NCBI RefSeq assembly: GCF_001368915.1
Contig: NZ_CSTE01000002.1
Location: forward strand, 1,310,497 to 1,374,496
Direction of reading: 5' to 3'
Length of the DNA stretch: 64,000 bases
Source: Haloferax massiliensis
Lineage (GTDB): Archaea > Halobacteriota > Halobacteria > Halobacteriales > Haloferacaceae
Shown: positions 45,370 through 54,064 of the stretch, in pieces
How the letters are laid out: every line of letters starts with the position of its first letter
How positions within the stretch are numbered: position 1 is the stretch's first letter
Notes under the pieces: model-generated
Databases searched by the model: none
What the model was told of the DNA's origin: nothing
Seen by the model: the letters and a program-made list of their open reading frames with translations, nothing else
Translations under genes and position numbers: made by a program

Positions 45370-45851
45370 GCGACCTGCGGAAGTTCGGCGAGTCGGCGGC
45401 GAACGCCGTCCTCGAACGGGTCGGCCGCGGCGTCAGCCAGATGCAGGAGCGCAAGCCGCTGGCCCACGACCTGCTCGAATCCGAGGACGCCTACCTCGTC
45501 GTCTTCGACGCGCCCGGCGCTCGCGCCGAGGACGTGCAGGTCCGCTTCCTCGACGGCGAGGTCGAGATTCGCATCGACCGCTTCCGCGACTTCCACGAGG
45601 GCTACGAGATGCGCTTCCCCGGCCGCGGTCTCACGCTCTCGGGGAAGGCGACCATCCCCTCCGACGCCTCGGTCGAGGCCGCCGAGGGGACCGCCACGGT
45701 CGGCAAGAACGGCACGCTCCAGATTCGGATTCCCAAGGACGAGCGCGCGAGCGACATCGCCGTGACCGAGGAGGACGACGAGTCGGACGCCGACGCCGAG
45801 TCCGACGACGACGAAGTCGACTTCGGCGACGTGGACGACCAAGACGCCTGA
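45366..45851 (+). CDS. Hsp20/alpha-crystallin family small heat-shock protein
   Basis: A 161-residue protein. The N-terminal arm MSDLRKFGESAANAVLERVG precedes an alpha-crystallin domain (about 45-128): YLVVFDAPGARAEDVQVRF, LDGEVEIRIDRFRDFHEGY, ASVEAAEGTATVGKNGTLQI, RIPK. The tail is highly acidic (DDESDADAESDDDE) and replaces the usual IXI motif, which may change oligomer assembly. Gas-vesicle GvpH has a similar fold, but no gvp genes are present. It is coupled by ATGA overlap to the 52-residue zinc protein. Confidence 0.9.
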   Translation: MSDLRKFGESAANAVLERVGRGVSQMQERKPLAHDLLESEDAYLVVFDAPGARAEDVQVRFLDGEVEIRIDRFRDFHEGYEMRFPGRGLTLSGKATIPSDASVEAAEGTATVGKNGTLQIRIPKDERASDIAVTEEDDESDADAESDDDEVDFGDVDDQDA

Positions 45852-45896
45852 CGTGCAGTCTTGGGCGCGACGCGCCCGCCGTTCCTCGTTTTCTCG

Positions 45897-47063
45897 TTAG
45901 TCGCCGTCGAGCGTCATCCCCTCGACCACCGCGAACTCCTCGTCGCCGTCGAAGCGGCGGGGGTCGAACGCGCCGGGAATCGATTCCTGACCGTCGCCGA
46001 GCACCGCCTCCGCGAGTCGCTCGCCGATTGCCGGTGCCCACATGAAGCCGTGGCCGTGCCAGCCGGCGGCGACGAAGACGCCCTCGGCGACCGCGCCGAC
46101 GAGCGGGTTCCGGTCCGGGGTCGCCCCGCAGAGGCCGGCCCACGCGCGGTCGAGTTCGGGTTCGGTCGACCCGTCTGCCTCCGACTCGCCCATATCGCCG
46201 ACCGCCGTCCGGTGTCGAACCGCGTCGAGGGCGTCGGCGACGAACCAGTCGTCCGCGGTCGGGTCCCAGTCGTCGGGGTCGGGTTCGACCGGTTCGACGC
46301 CGTCGCCCGCGAGGACGCCCGCGGGGTGCGGCCGGAGGTACGACTCCTCTGTCGCGTCGTAGACGGTCGGCCCGCGGTAGTCGCAGTCGGCGACGAGCGC
46401 CTGCGCCCGGTAGGGTCTGAGCGCGATGGGGTGGCCCGCGTCGGCGAGCAGGCGGCGCGAGTGGACGCCGGCCGCGACGACGACGGCGTCGAAGCGGGCG
46501 GTCACTACGTCGTCGACGGCGACGCCCGGCGGGTCCGCCCGGAGTGACACCGCGTCGCCGACCCGGAACTCGACGCCCGCGGACTCGCACTTCTCGACGA
46601 ACAGGTCCACGTAGGCCGCGGGGTCGGTCCAGCCGGCGTTCTCGGCGACGCCCGCGAGGAGCACGTCGTCGGTCCGAACCGGGAACCGGCCGGCCAGTTC
46701 GTCGGGCGCGACGAGCGACACCGCGCGGTCGTGGACGCGCATTCGCTCGACCGCCCCTTCGAGCGCCGCGGCCGCCGCGTCGTCGCCCTCGCGCGCGAGG
46801 AAGACGTAGGGCGTCTCGTGGAAGGCGAACCCGCCGTCGCCCGAGAGGCTCCGAAACCGGGCCATCGCGCGGTCGGCGACGGCCACGTCGATGTCCTCCG
46901 CGTAGGCGTCGTAACAGATGCCGGCGGCGCGGCCCGTCGCCCCGCCGCCGGGCGCGTCGCGCTCGAACAGCGTGACCCGCGCCCCGCGCTCGGCGAGGTC
47001 GAAGGCGGTCGTCAGGCCGACCGCGCCCGCGCCGACGACCGCGACGCGCGCTGATTCGTTCAT
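45897..47063 (-). CDS. FAD-dependent amino acid/amine oxidoreductase (DadA/glycine oxidase type)
   Basis: A 388-residue flavoprotein. The N-terminal dinucleotide-binding motif is VAVVGAGAVGLTTAFDLAER, followed by FERDAPGGGATGRAAGI, ALRPYRAQAL and the C-terminal FAD contact GVFVAAGWHGHGFMWAPAIGE. This matches the DAO family, oxidising D-amino acids, glycine or related secondary amines. The exact substrate is unknown. The 261-base gap upstream separates it from a frameshifted conserved gene on the same strand and contains a 9-bp hairpin (47187-47207). Confidence 0.88.
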   Translation of the reverse strand: MNESARVAVVGAGAVGLTTAFDLAERGARVTLFERDAPGGGATGRAAGICYDAYAEDIDVAVADRAMARFRSLSGDGGFAFHETPYVFLAREGDDAAAAALEGAVERMRVHDRAVSLVAPDELAGRFPVRTDDVLLAGVAENAGWTDPAAYVDLFVEKCESAGVEFRVGDAVSLRADPPGVAVDDVVTARFDAVVVAAGVHSRRLLADAGHPIALRPYRAQALVADCDYRGPTVYDATEESYLRPHPAGVLAGDGVEPVEPDPDDWDPTADDWFVADALDAVRHRTAVGDMGESEADGSTEPELDRAWAGLCGATPDRNPLVGAVAEGVFVAAGWHGHGFMWAPAIGERLAEAVLGDGQESIPGAFDPRRFDGDEEFAVVEGMTLDGD

Positions 47064-47324
47064 ACCCCGTCTGGGTCGGCGACCGACTTGAATGGCAGTT
47101 GCTCGCCGGTCGTGGGAGTGGCCGAGAACTTCGCGGCGCGGTCGCTCTGGATGTGTTGAGAGACGGGGTAGGTCGGCCGGCCGTGGCCCGCGTGGAAACC
47201 ACGTGGGTCCGAAAGGAGCCACCCGACCGTGCCGTCACCTGTCCTCTCCGCCGACCGCCTAAAAGGCCTCCGGTGCTCGGCGGTCAGTTCGGAGACGCGG
47301 AGAATCCCGGGCGGCGCGCCCGAC

Positions 47325-48007
47325 TTACTCGGCGAACTCGTCGACGCCGCGGGCGGGGTAGCCGACCACGAGGTCGATGCCGGCGTCGCGGAGGTCGTCG
47401 ACGCGTCGTCGGGGAGCGCGCGAGCGACGGGCCGCCGGCGGGAGACGTACGCGCCGACGGCGTCGAGAATCTCGTCGTCGTCGTCGGTGAGGGCGGTCGG
47501 GGCGTAAACCGCGACCTCGCCGTCGAAGCCGGCCGCTCGGAGCGCCCGAACGTCCCGGCGGGTCGACCGCGAGAGGAGTTCGTACTGCGTGCCGCCGGCG
47601 GCGAGGGCGATTCGCTCGATGCCCTCGGTGCCGACCCACGCGTCGGGCGCGCGCTCTCTCGCGGCGCGGAGCCGGGGGGCGACCGCGCGGCCCGCCTCGT
47701 CGTCGGTCAGATACGCGCCGTGACCGGCCACGAGCACCTGCCGAATCCCGTCGGGGAGCCACTCGTACAGCGAGTCGTCGCCGAGCGGGTCGAAGCCGTC
47801 GGCGCGGACCGGCGTGGTCAGGCGAACCTCTTTTTCGGCCGCGAGTTCGCGCAGCACGTCCTCGTCGGGGAGTCGCTCGCGGCCCTCGTAGTCGATGGCG
47901 ACGACGTCGAGCGGGACCGACAGCGCCTCGCGCACGTCGCACTCGGCGGGCTTGAGGGCGACTGCGTCCAGACCGGCTTTCGAGACCGCGCGCTCGGCGG
48001 TCAGCAT
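47325..48007 (-). pseudogene. Conserved haloarchaeal protein (DUF7388-like) with a frameshift
   Basis: From ATG 48007 the frame encodes MLTAERAVSKAGLDAVALKP, YEWLPDGIRQVLVAGHGAYL and AYVSRRRPVARALPDD. It then runs into nonsense. One frame over, the natural ending RVDDLRDAGIDLVVGYPARG and a stop at 47325 follow. The break lies near 47395-47410, in GACGACGCGTCGACGAC. The total of 683 bases is one short of a multiple of three, so a single missing base explains it. The protein looks like a TIM-barrel-type fold of unknown function (family name from memory). It is either a real 1-bp deletion or a sequence error. Confidence 0.75.
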
Positions 48008-48398
48008 GCTATCACCACAGAAATTTCAGTACCGTCGCGGAACGCGATCCATCGTCTGTGCGACCATGTGAGAACGAGTAGCGCGGAGGAGGCCAAAACC
48101 CTGTCGATGACGGCGATGCTGGCTCGTCGCGGCGGCGTTTATATACCGTCTATCGGCCCGGCCGCGACCGGCTCCGAATCGCGTGCCAGTCGGTCTCACC
48201 GCGAGAGACCGCCGTGTTCACCCGCGCACCGACACGATTGTATTCTGGACGCAATTCTGAACCCCGATTAGTATTCGAAAACGAATCGTGACAGTCTCAA
48301 ACGCCCGTTTTCGGTCATTCCCAGTTCTATGGATTCGGAAATCGCGTCGCCGTTATATGGGGTTCGCGGCCGACGATTCAGATGTAAGGTGAACCGAG
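48008..48398. other. Intergenic region with an unassigned TATA box
   Basis: These 391 bases have no ORF with coding character. GTTTATATACC at about 48137-48147 is a good TATA element readable on both strands. Rightward it would start RNA near 48170. That RNA would contain a GTCTC/GAGAC hairpin (about 48192-48208) and ATTCG-AAAA-CGAAT near 48273-48286. Leftward it could serve the gene at 48007 with a ~100-base leader. A second TATA, GTTATATGG at about 48352-48360, belongs to the DoxX gene. Confidence 0.45.
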
Positions 48399-48926
48399 AT
48401 GCCCGCTAACGCACAAATCGAGATGCTGGGGAACAGAATGGACTTCGACTACTCGCGGGGCGTCACGGGCTACGTGCTCGTGTTGACCCGCATCATCACC
48501 GGCTACTGGTTCCTCCACGCCGGGTGGGGGAAGCTGACCGGTGAGCCGTTCAGCGCCGCGGGCTACCTCGCGAACGCCCCCGCAGCCTCGCCGCTGCAGG
48601 GCTTCTTCGCGTGGGCCGCCGCGACCCCGTGGCTCCTCGACCTCACGAACTTCATGGTTCCGTGGGGCGAGTTCCTCATCGGTCTCGGGCTCATCGTGGG
48701 CGCGCTCGTTCGGCTCGCCGCCTTCTTCGGCGGCGTCCTGATGGTGTTCTTCTACCTCGGGAACGCCGATTGGGGCCACGGCGTGGTCAACGGCGACCTG
48801 TTCGGCCTCATGATGTTCGCCATCGTCGGCGCGCTCGCGGCGGGCCGCATCCTCGGCCTCGACGCCATCATCGAGAAGATGGAGTTCGTCCGACAGCGCC
48901 CCGCGCTCAAGTACCTCCTCGGCTGA
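48399..48926 (+). CDS. DoxX-family membrane protein
   Basis: A 175-residue protein with four membrane helices. GYVLVLTRIITGYWFLHAGW is the DoxX first helix, followed by FMVPWGEFLIGLGLIVGAL and LAAFFGGVLMVFFYL. DoxX proteins are linked to thiosulfate/quinone oxidation, redox defence or unknown transport. Start MPANAQIEMLGN follows a leader with AAGGTGA (about 48385-48391), an SD-like match 7 bases before the ATG. The TATA GTTATATGG lies ~40 bases upstream. It is monocistronic. Confidence 0.9.
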   Translation: MPANAQIEMLGNRMDFDYSRGVTGYVLVLTRIITGYWFLHAGWGKLTGEPFSAAGYLANAPAASPLQGFFAWAAATPWLLDLTNFMVPWGEFLIGLGLIVGALVRLAAFFGGVLMVFFYLGNADWGHGVVNGDLFGLMMFAIVGALAAGRILGLDAIIEKMEFVRQRPALKYLLG

Positions 48927-49060
48927 GGGGGTACCCGGGGGCAGAAAGGGAAGGGAGTTGTCGCGGGGGCGACGACACGCTGACGCCGGTTTGTTTTTCC
49001 GAACTGACGCAGACACCGCGAGCGGCCGCGCCGGCCCGCCCGTCGATAGAACGTCCCGCG

Positions 49061-49657
49061 CTACACCGGGTAGTCGGCGTCGGGGTCGACCACGCGGTCG
49101 ACCTCCTCGGGGACGCGCCAGTCAGTCGTGAGTTCGAGCAGTTGGACGAGCATCCGCCCGGTCGCGCCCCAGACGGTGTAGCCGTCGACGTGGAAGAAGT
49201 GGAGCCGAATCTCGCCGTACTGCGGGTGGTCGCGGCGCTCCGACTCGTAGTTCGCGCGGGCGGTCAGGTCGTCGACCGCGAGCACCGCGATTTCGGCCAC
49301 CTCGCGCCGGTCGGGTTCGTACTCGCGGTCGGGCACCGTGGCGACGAACGGCGAGACGGCGTAGTCGGTCACGGTTCGGATGTCGTCGAGTCGGCCGTGG
49401 AAATCGGCCTCCTCGGGTCGGAGCCCGATTTCCTCGTTGGACTCGCGGAGCGCGGTCGCCCGCAGGTCCGCGTCGCTCGGTTCGCGCCCGCCGCCGGGGA
49501 AGCTCATCTGCCCCGGGTGCTCGCCGAGGTGGTCGGCGCGCTTCGTAAACAGGATGTGCGGCCGCTCGTCGCGGAACACGACGGGGGCGATGACGGCCGC
49601 CCGTCGGCCCGCGTCGACGGTCACCGGCTCGTGTCGGCTGACGCCCGCGAGGTCCAT
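49061..49657 (-). CDS. Nudix hydrolase, CoA pyrophosphatase type
   Basis: A 198-residue protein. VLFTKRADHLGEHPGQMSFP-type strands (here HILFTKRADHLGEHPGQMS) and a FPGG lead into the Nudix helix REPSDADLRATALRESNEEIGL. HPGQMSFPGGG is the UPF0035 signature of CoA/short-acyl-CoA pyrophosphatases. The Nudix position that is usually Glu upstream of RExxEExG is Asp. ATG 49657 (MDLAGVSRHEP) is preferred. The gene lies 29 bases downstream of the DUF7109-like gene on the same strand. Confidence 0.9.
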   Translation of the reverse strand: MDLAGVSRHEPVTVDAGRRAAVIAPVVFRDERPHILFTKRADHLGEHPGQMSFPGGGREPSDADLRATALRESNEEIGLRPEEADFHGRLDDIRTVTDYAVSPFVATVPDREYEPDRREVAEIAVLAVDDLTARANYESERRDHPQYGEIRLHFFHVDGYTVWGATGRMLVQLLELTTDWRVPEEVDRVVDPDADYPV

Positions 49658-49686
49658 CGTCACGATTCGTAAAGAGATGCCGCGAC

Positions 49687-50175
49687 TTAGGCCTGCCCCT
49701 CCGCGTCCAGCGCGGCGTCGAGGCGGTCTCGAATCGACCCCACGTCGGTGTCGGCCCACGCTTCGAGGTCGTACGTCACGTCGAGTAGGCGGGCGATTTC
49801 GTCTTCGTCGCCGGCCTGAACCGCGCTCGCGGCCGCCGCGCGGAGGCGGGATTCGACCTGCGTGGCGAGTTCGTCCCGCGGCACCTCGCGGGTCGGGTAG
49901 TCGAGGATGTGCGGCAGGTCCTCCGCCCGGTCGGGGAGCGTCGGAAACGCCATCGGGCCGACGGTCAGGAGTTCCGCGTCCGTCTCGTCGTCCTCGTAGG
50001 GGACGAGGTAGTAGGCGTCGACCGCGTCGGAAATCGCGCCCGAGAGGGCCTCACCGTCGGTCTCGCGGCCCTGTTTGAACGCGAGTTCGCCCAGCGCCGT
50101 CTCCAGTTCCTCGCGGGTGAGCGCGCCGAAGAGGTCGACGACGCCCGCGAGGTCGTCGTAGGTCGCCTCGCTCAT
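49687..50175 (-). CDS. Conserved haloarchaeal protein, DUF7109-like
   Basis: A 162-residue acidic, soluble protein with no membrane segment: MSEATYDDLAGVVDLFGALT, LTREELETALGELAFKQG, AYYLVPYEDDE. The helical, leucine-spaced pattern suggests an all-alpha fold with a central winged-helix-like piece. It overlaps the end of the GpgS-like gene by four bases (ATGA), so the pair is translationally coupled. A role alongside that enzyme is likely, but its nature is unknown. Confidence 0.78.
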   Translation of the reverse strand: MSEATYDDLAGVVDLFGALTREELETALGELAFKQGRETDGEALSGAISDAVDAYYLVPYEDDETDAELLTVGPMAFPTLPDRAEDLPHILDYPTREVPRDELATQVESRLRAAAASAVQAGDEDEIARLLDVTYDLEAWADTDVGSIRDRLDAALDAEGQA

Positions 50176-51278
50176 CGTCCTGCCTCCTCCCGCACGTCGT
50201 CGAGGTCGGCGCTCGCGGCGGCAAGCACCGCATCGGGCGACAGCGACGTGTCTTTCCACGCCGGGAGCCGCGTGTCCTCGCCGGGCTTCGAGATGGCATC
50301 GGCGTAGGTAGCGACCTGCTCGCGCTCGTCTCCGCGGTCGTAGTCGAAGCCGTTGAACGCCGCGTCGGCCGCGTACTGCTCGACCAGACGGTTCCCGGCC
50401 TCGCGGTAGCGCTCTGCGAGCGTGTCGAACTCGACGTCTCCGCCGTGTTCGACGACCGCCCGGAGGAGCGTCCGCCCGACCGACTCGCTCATGTCCGAGA
50501 GGCCGGTCGGCCCGCTCACCGAGCGGTGGTCGTGTTCGTACTCGCCGAGGTCGACCTGCGCGCTCCGGTCGAAGCCGGCGTGGGCGAAGGCGTCGCCGAG
50601 GGTGCCGACTTCGAGGCCCCACTTCCGCGGCGACCGCATCCGCACCGCGAGGTCCGAGGTGGTCGCGAACTCCCCGGCCAGCGCGTACCGAAAGGAGTCG
50701 AGGTACCGGACGACGGGGGCTTCAGTCTCGGCTTCGAGCGCGCGGACGAGCGGGGCGTAAAACAGCCTGAACAGCCGGCCGTAGAGCCGCCCCTCCTCGA
50801 CGCGGGCGTAGTAGCCCTTCGAGAAGTCGTGGCCGTGCGCCAGCGGGAACAGGAGCCGCGGGACGTACCGCTCGTCGTAGGTCTTCGTGTCCGCGTCGTG
50901 GACGACGACGTACTCCTCGCGGGCGGCGCAGCCGAGCGCGAGCCACACGTCGCGGCCCTTGCCGCGCTCGCCGTCGAGACCGTGGGAGTCGAGGAGGTCG
51001 GCGACGCGGGGGCCGTCGCACCACAGCACGTCGAGCGGCAGGTCGTACTCGTCGAGCCAGTCGGCGAACGGGGCGACCCGGTCGGCGGGCGCGCGGAGGG
51101 GGACGACGACCCGCGCCGGCGAGAGCGACTCCAGCGTCGACAGCACCCGCTCGGCGGCGAGGCCGGCGTACTCCCGCTCCGTCATCGGCACGACCACGGC
51201 GGCGCGGTCGGTCGGGGCGTCGGGGACCGAACCGGCGAGGTCGTGGAGCGTCGTGACCCGCTCTTGTACGTACTCCAT
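50172..51278 (-). CDS. GT81-like glucosyl-3-phosphoglycerate synthase family glycosyltransferase
   Basis: A 368-residue protein. It has GERGKGRDVWLALGCAA, EEYVVVHDADTKTYDERYV with the metal-binding DAD, and HDFSKGYYARVEEGRLYGRL. RYALAGEFATTSDLAVRM and GLEVGTLGDAF are also present. This ordered set matches GpgS/MpgS enzymes, which move a sugar from an NDP-sugar to 3-phosphoglycerate, the first step to glucosylglycerate or mannosylglycerate. These are compatible solutes. No matching phosphatase gene is adjacent, so the product is uncertain. A coupled DUF7109-like gene follows and an MFS gene lies 88 bases upstream. Confidence 0.85.
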   Translation of the reverse strand: MEYVQERVTTLHDLAGSVPDAPTDRAAVVVPMTEREYAGLAAERVLSTLESLSPARVVVPLRAPADRVAPFADWLDEYDLPLDVLWCDGPRVADLLDSHGLDGERGKGRDVWLALGCAAREEYVVVHDADTKTYDERYVPRLLFPLAHGHDFSKGYYARVEEGRLYGRLFRLFYAPLVRALEAETEAPVVRYLDSFRYALAGEFATTSDLAVRMRSPRKWGLEVGTLGDAFAHAGFDRSAQVDLGEYEHDHRSVSGPTGLSDMSESVGRTLLRAVVEHGGDVEFDTLAERYREAGNRLVEQYAADAAFNGFDYDRGDEREQVATYADAISKPGEDTRLPAWKDTSLSPDAVLAAASADLDDVREEAGR

Positions 51279-51366
51279 CGTGTCGGTCGTGGACCCGGGC
51301 GAGCAAAAGTGCGGCGAGAGCCGAACCGGCTGCCGGCTTCGCTCCGAGCGCCCCCGACCGACCCGT

Positions 51367-52563
51367 TCAGTTCGGGATGCGCCCGGCGCGTTGGAGCGCG
51401 ATGAGTCCCGTGACGACGACCGCCAGCCCGACGGAGAACCAGAAGAACACCTCGTCGAACGCGTAGCCGAAGTCGGTCAGGGTGCCGACCGCGCCCGACC
51501 CGCTGGCCTGGAATATCATCATGCCGAACGAGTACACCGAGTAGGCGCTCCCGCGGCTCTCGTCGGGGAGCGTGTCGAGCAGGTAGGCGTCGAGCGCCGG
51601 AAAGAGGCTGTGGATGACGTAGCCGACGACCGCGGTGACGACGACGAGACCGACGAGGCTGGTCGTCATCGTGAGGACGAACACCGAGACGACGAACGAG
51701 ACGAGCACGCCGAGGATGTACGGGATGCGCGGGAGGTTGTCCGCGAGCCGACCCGAGAGGAAGAACGCGGGCACGCCCGCGCCGAAGACGACCGTCAGCA
51801 TGTTGCGCGCCGTCGTCGCCGGCAGGCCCTTCGACACCATGTACAGCTCGTAGAAGTTGAACAGGCCCTGCCAGACGAAGCCGGTGAAGCCGAGGATGAC
51901 GATGCCGGTGAGGATGACCCGCCACTCCGTGCGGGCCGCGCCGAGGAGGTCGCGGTCGGCCGCGCCCGCGTCGGGGAGGTCCGTTGAGCGGGCGGTGACG
52001 AACAGCGCGAGCGTCACGACGGCGGCCGCGAGGCCGACGCAGACGAAGACGAGTTGCCACGCCGCGGAGACGAACGGGAGCCGCGGCACGAGGTCGGGAC
52101 CGACCGCGAGGACGAGCGTGACGAAGGGGGCGACACCGACGGCCGCGAGCTGGCTGGCGGTGCCGTGGATGCCCATCGCGCGGCCGACGCGGTCGGGGAA
52201 CAGCTCGCTCACGAGCGGGTTGGCGGCGACGAAGTACGCGCCCGAGGCGAGGCCCATCGAGACCGCGCCGACCATCAGCGTCTCGACGGTGGTCGCGCTG
52301 GCGGTGACGCCCGAGGCGACGACGAGGACGACGCCGGTCCCGAGCACCACCCGGTGTCTCGGAACGCGGGTGAGGAGCCAGCCGGTCGGGACGCGGAGGA
52401 CGGCGCTCCCGAGCCAGACGAGGGTGGCGACGATGCCGACGGTGGCCCGGTCGACCCCGAAGAAGAGAATGAACTCCCCGAGAAGCGGTGCGAAGACGAC
52501 TCGCGCGAGGTTGACGAGCAGCACCATCCCGCAGAGCGTTCCGAAGAGGCGGCCACGTGACAC
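51367..52563 (-). CDS. Major facilitator superfamily transporter
   Basis: A 398-residue carrier with 12 helices. The conserved loop 2-3 appears as RVPTGWLLTRVPRHRVVL, and the N-terminal helix starts LFGTLCGMVLLVNLARVVFA. The central cytoplasmic loop (about 185-200) is short. The start is GTG 52563; the longer open frame upstream has no in-frame start with a good promoter. The substrate is unknown. Confidence 0.85.
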   Translation of the reverse strand: MSRGRLFGTLCGMVLLVNLARVVFAPLLGEFILFFGVDRATVGIVATLVWLGSAVLRVPTGWLLTRVPRHRVVLGTGVVLVVASGVTASATTVETLMVGAVSMGLASGAYFVAANPLVSELFPDRVGRAMGIHGTASQLAAVGVAPFVTLVLAVGPDLVPRLPFVSAAWQLVFVCVGLAAAVVTLALFVTARSTDLPDAGAADRDLLGAARTEWRVILTGIVILGFTGFVWQGLFNFYELYMVSKGLPATTARNMLTVVFGAGVPAFFLSGRLADNLPRIPYILGVLVSFVVSVFVLTMTTSLVGLVVVTAVVGYVIHSLFPALDAYLLDTLPDESRGSAYSVYSFGMMIFQASGSGAVGTLTDFGYAFDEVFFWFSVGLAVVVTGLIALQRAGRIPN

Positions 52564-52684
52564 GGTCGGAAGCGCGCGCCGCGGGGTGACAACAGTTTCG
52601 ACTGCACGAGACCACCAGACGTCGTGCGGGGTGAAAACGGGGATTGTCGTCGGGTTTTTATGTTCGTTGCACAAACGAGAACGT

Positions 52685-52855
52685 ATGAAGACAACGCGGA
52701 AGGGGCTCCGAGACGGGGAGTTGGAGAAAGACACCTACGAGCGGCTGACCTGCGCCGAGTGCGGCGAGTCGCTGAAGAAGAAAAACGACCCGGACGAAGT
52801 GTTCTCGGTCCGCATCTGCGGCGACTGCGGACGCCAGTGGAAAGAGCTCAGATAG
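52685..52855 (+). CDS. Small zinc-finger protein (56 residues), HVO_0758-like
   Basis: A 56-residue protein: MKTTRKGLRDGELEKDTYER followed by LTCAECGESLKKKN and VRICGDCGRQWKELR. It has two CxxCG knuckles forming one zinc site. From memory it closely matches the structurally studied H. volcanii protein HVO_0758, reported to affect swarming and biofilm formation. A TATA element, GTTTTTATG at about 52654-52662, gives a leaderless start. It is divergent from the MFS gene. Confidence 0.88.
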   Translation: MKTTRKGLRDGELEKDTYERLTCAECGESLKKKNDPDEVFSVRICGDCGRQWKELR

Positions 52856-52901
52856 CCCCGAACCGACCGATAGCGGCCGTCCGACGGGAGTCGCCGGCCG
52901 C

Positions 52902-53993
52902 TCACTCGAAGACCGAATCGAACGTCCGCGCCCCGAGGGGATCGAACGTTCCGGCCGCGACGTTCTCCGCGACGTGTTCTACCGACGACGCACCGACGAG
53001 CGCGGCGGTCACGCCGGGCGCGCTCCGCGAGAAGTTGAGCGCCCGCTGGGCCGCCGTGTCGCCGGCGAGCACCGAGTTCACCGACGCCGGAATCTCCGCC
53101 GCGAGGTCGCCCTGCGCGAGGCTGGCGCTCGTGAAGGCGTGCAGGCCGTGTTCGTGGGCGTACCAGAGCGCGCTCATCGCCTCGCCCGCGTCGGTGTCGT
53201 GGGCCTCGACGGTGAACGCGTCGGCCATCACGACGTTGAACGGGAGCTGAATCGCGTCGAGCGAGTGCTCGTCGTTGCCGACGGTGTCGGCCGCGCGCTC
53301 GGCCCGGCGGACGAGTTCGGGCAGCGACAGGTACGCGTCGTGGCCGGGCGCGACGCGGAGGGCCTCCCACGTGGCGACGCCGTAGCGACCGATGTCGTCG
53401 GCGGCGACCCGGCGTTCGAAGACCTCGAAGGCGGCCTCGACGCGGTCGTACACCGTCTCGCGGTCGGCGACGGCCAACTGCGTCTCGGGGTTGTGGAGGT
53501 AGTAGCAGTCGACGTGGTCCAGCCCCGTCAGGTCGAGCGACCGGTCGATCATCTCGTCGACGAAGGCGGGCGCGATGGTGTGGCTGCCGTGGGCGAGTTC
53601 GTCCGGGTCGGCGAGGCCCGCGTCGAGGACCGTCTCGCGGACGTGCGCGCCGGGGTCGTCGGGGCGCTCGCGGTCGAAGGGGACGAAGCCGGCCTTCGAG
53701 GCGACGACGACGGCGTCGCGGTCAACGTCGGCCCCGCGGACCGCGTCGCCGACGACCCGCTCGGAGCGCCCGTGGCGGTAGTTCGACGCCGTGTCGACGA
53801 GGTTGACGCCGTGTTCGAGCGCCGAGACGAGCGACTCGCGGTAGCGGTCGTCGACCGCGTCGGTCGGCTCGCCGAGGTAGGTTCCGATGCCGATACTGGA
53901 GACGACGCCGGGGCCGAACCGGCGGAAGAAGGTGCGGCCGAAACTGTCGCCGAACCGGTCGCGGTAGGCCCACGTCGCCCGTCCTGTAGCCAT
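52902..53993 (-). CDS. Aldo/keto reductase
   Basis: A 363-residue (alpha/beta)8 NAD(P)H oxidoreductase. The catalytic tetrad is visible: Asp and Tyr in NLVDTASNYRHGRSE, Lys in VVVASKAGFVPFD and His in CYYLHNPETQLA. Cofactor-binding motifs near the C-terminus are ALNFSRSAPGVTAALVGAS. The N-terminal ~35 residues (WAYRDRFGDSFGRTFFRRFG) are specific to this subgroup. The physiological substrate is unknown. It converges on the small zinc-finger gene, and its stop is 47 bases away. Confidence 0.92.
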   Translation of the reverse strand: MATGRATWAYRDRFGDSFGRTFFRRFGPGVVSSIGIGTYLGEPTDAVDDRYRESLVSALEHGVNLVDTASNYRHGRSERVVGDAVRGADVDRDAVVVASKAGFVPFDRERPDDPGAHVRETVLDAGLADPDELAHGSHTIAPAFVDEMIDRSLDLTGLDHVDCYYLHNPETQLAVADRETVYDRVEAAFEVFERRVAADDIGRYGVATWEALRVAPGHDAYLSLPELVRRAERAADTVGNDEHSLDAIQLPFNVVMADAFTVEAHDTDAGEAMSALWYAHEHGLHAFTSASLAQGDLAAEIPASVNSVLAGDTAAQRALNFSRSAPGVTAALVGASSVEHVAENVAAGTFDPLGARTFDSVFE

Positions 53994-54064
53994 GGGCGAG
54001 CCTACGGCGGCCGGCCGTTAAGGGCCACCGGTCCGCGTCCGGCGATGGCGGCCCGGTCCGAGGG

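Noticed and set aside
45366..45851. Gas vesicle protein GvpH as identity of the Hsp20 gene
   Set aside because: Same fold, but no other gvp gene is nearby and the domain is a standard alpha-crystallin domain.
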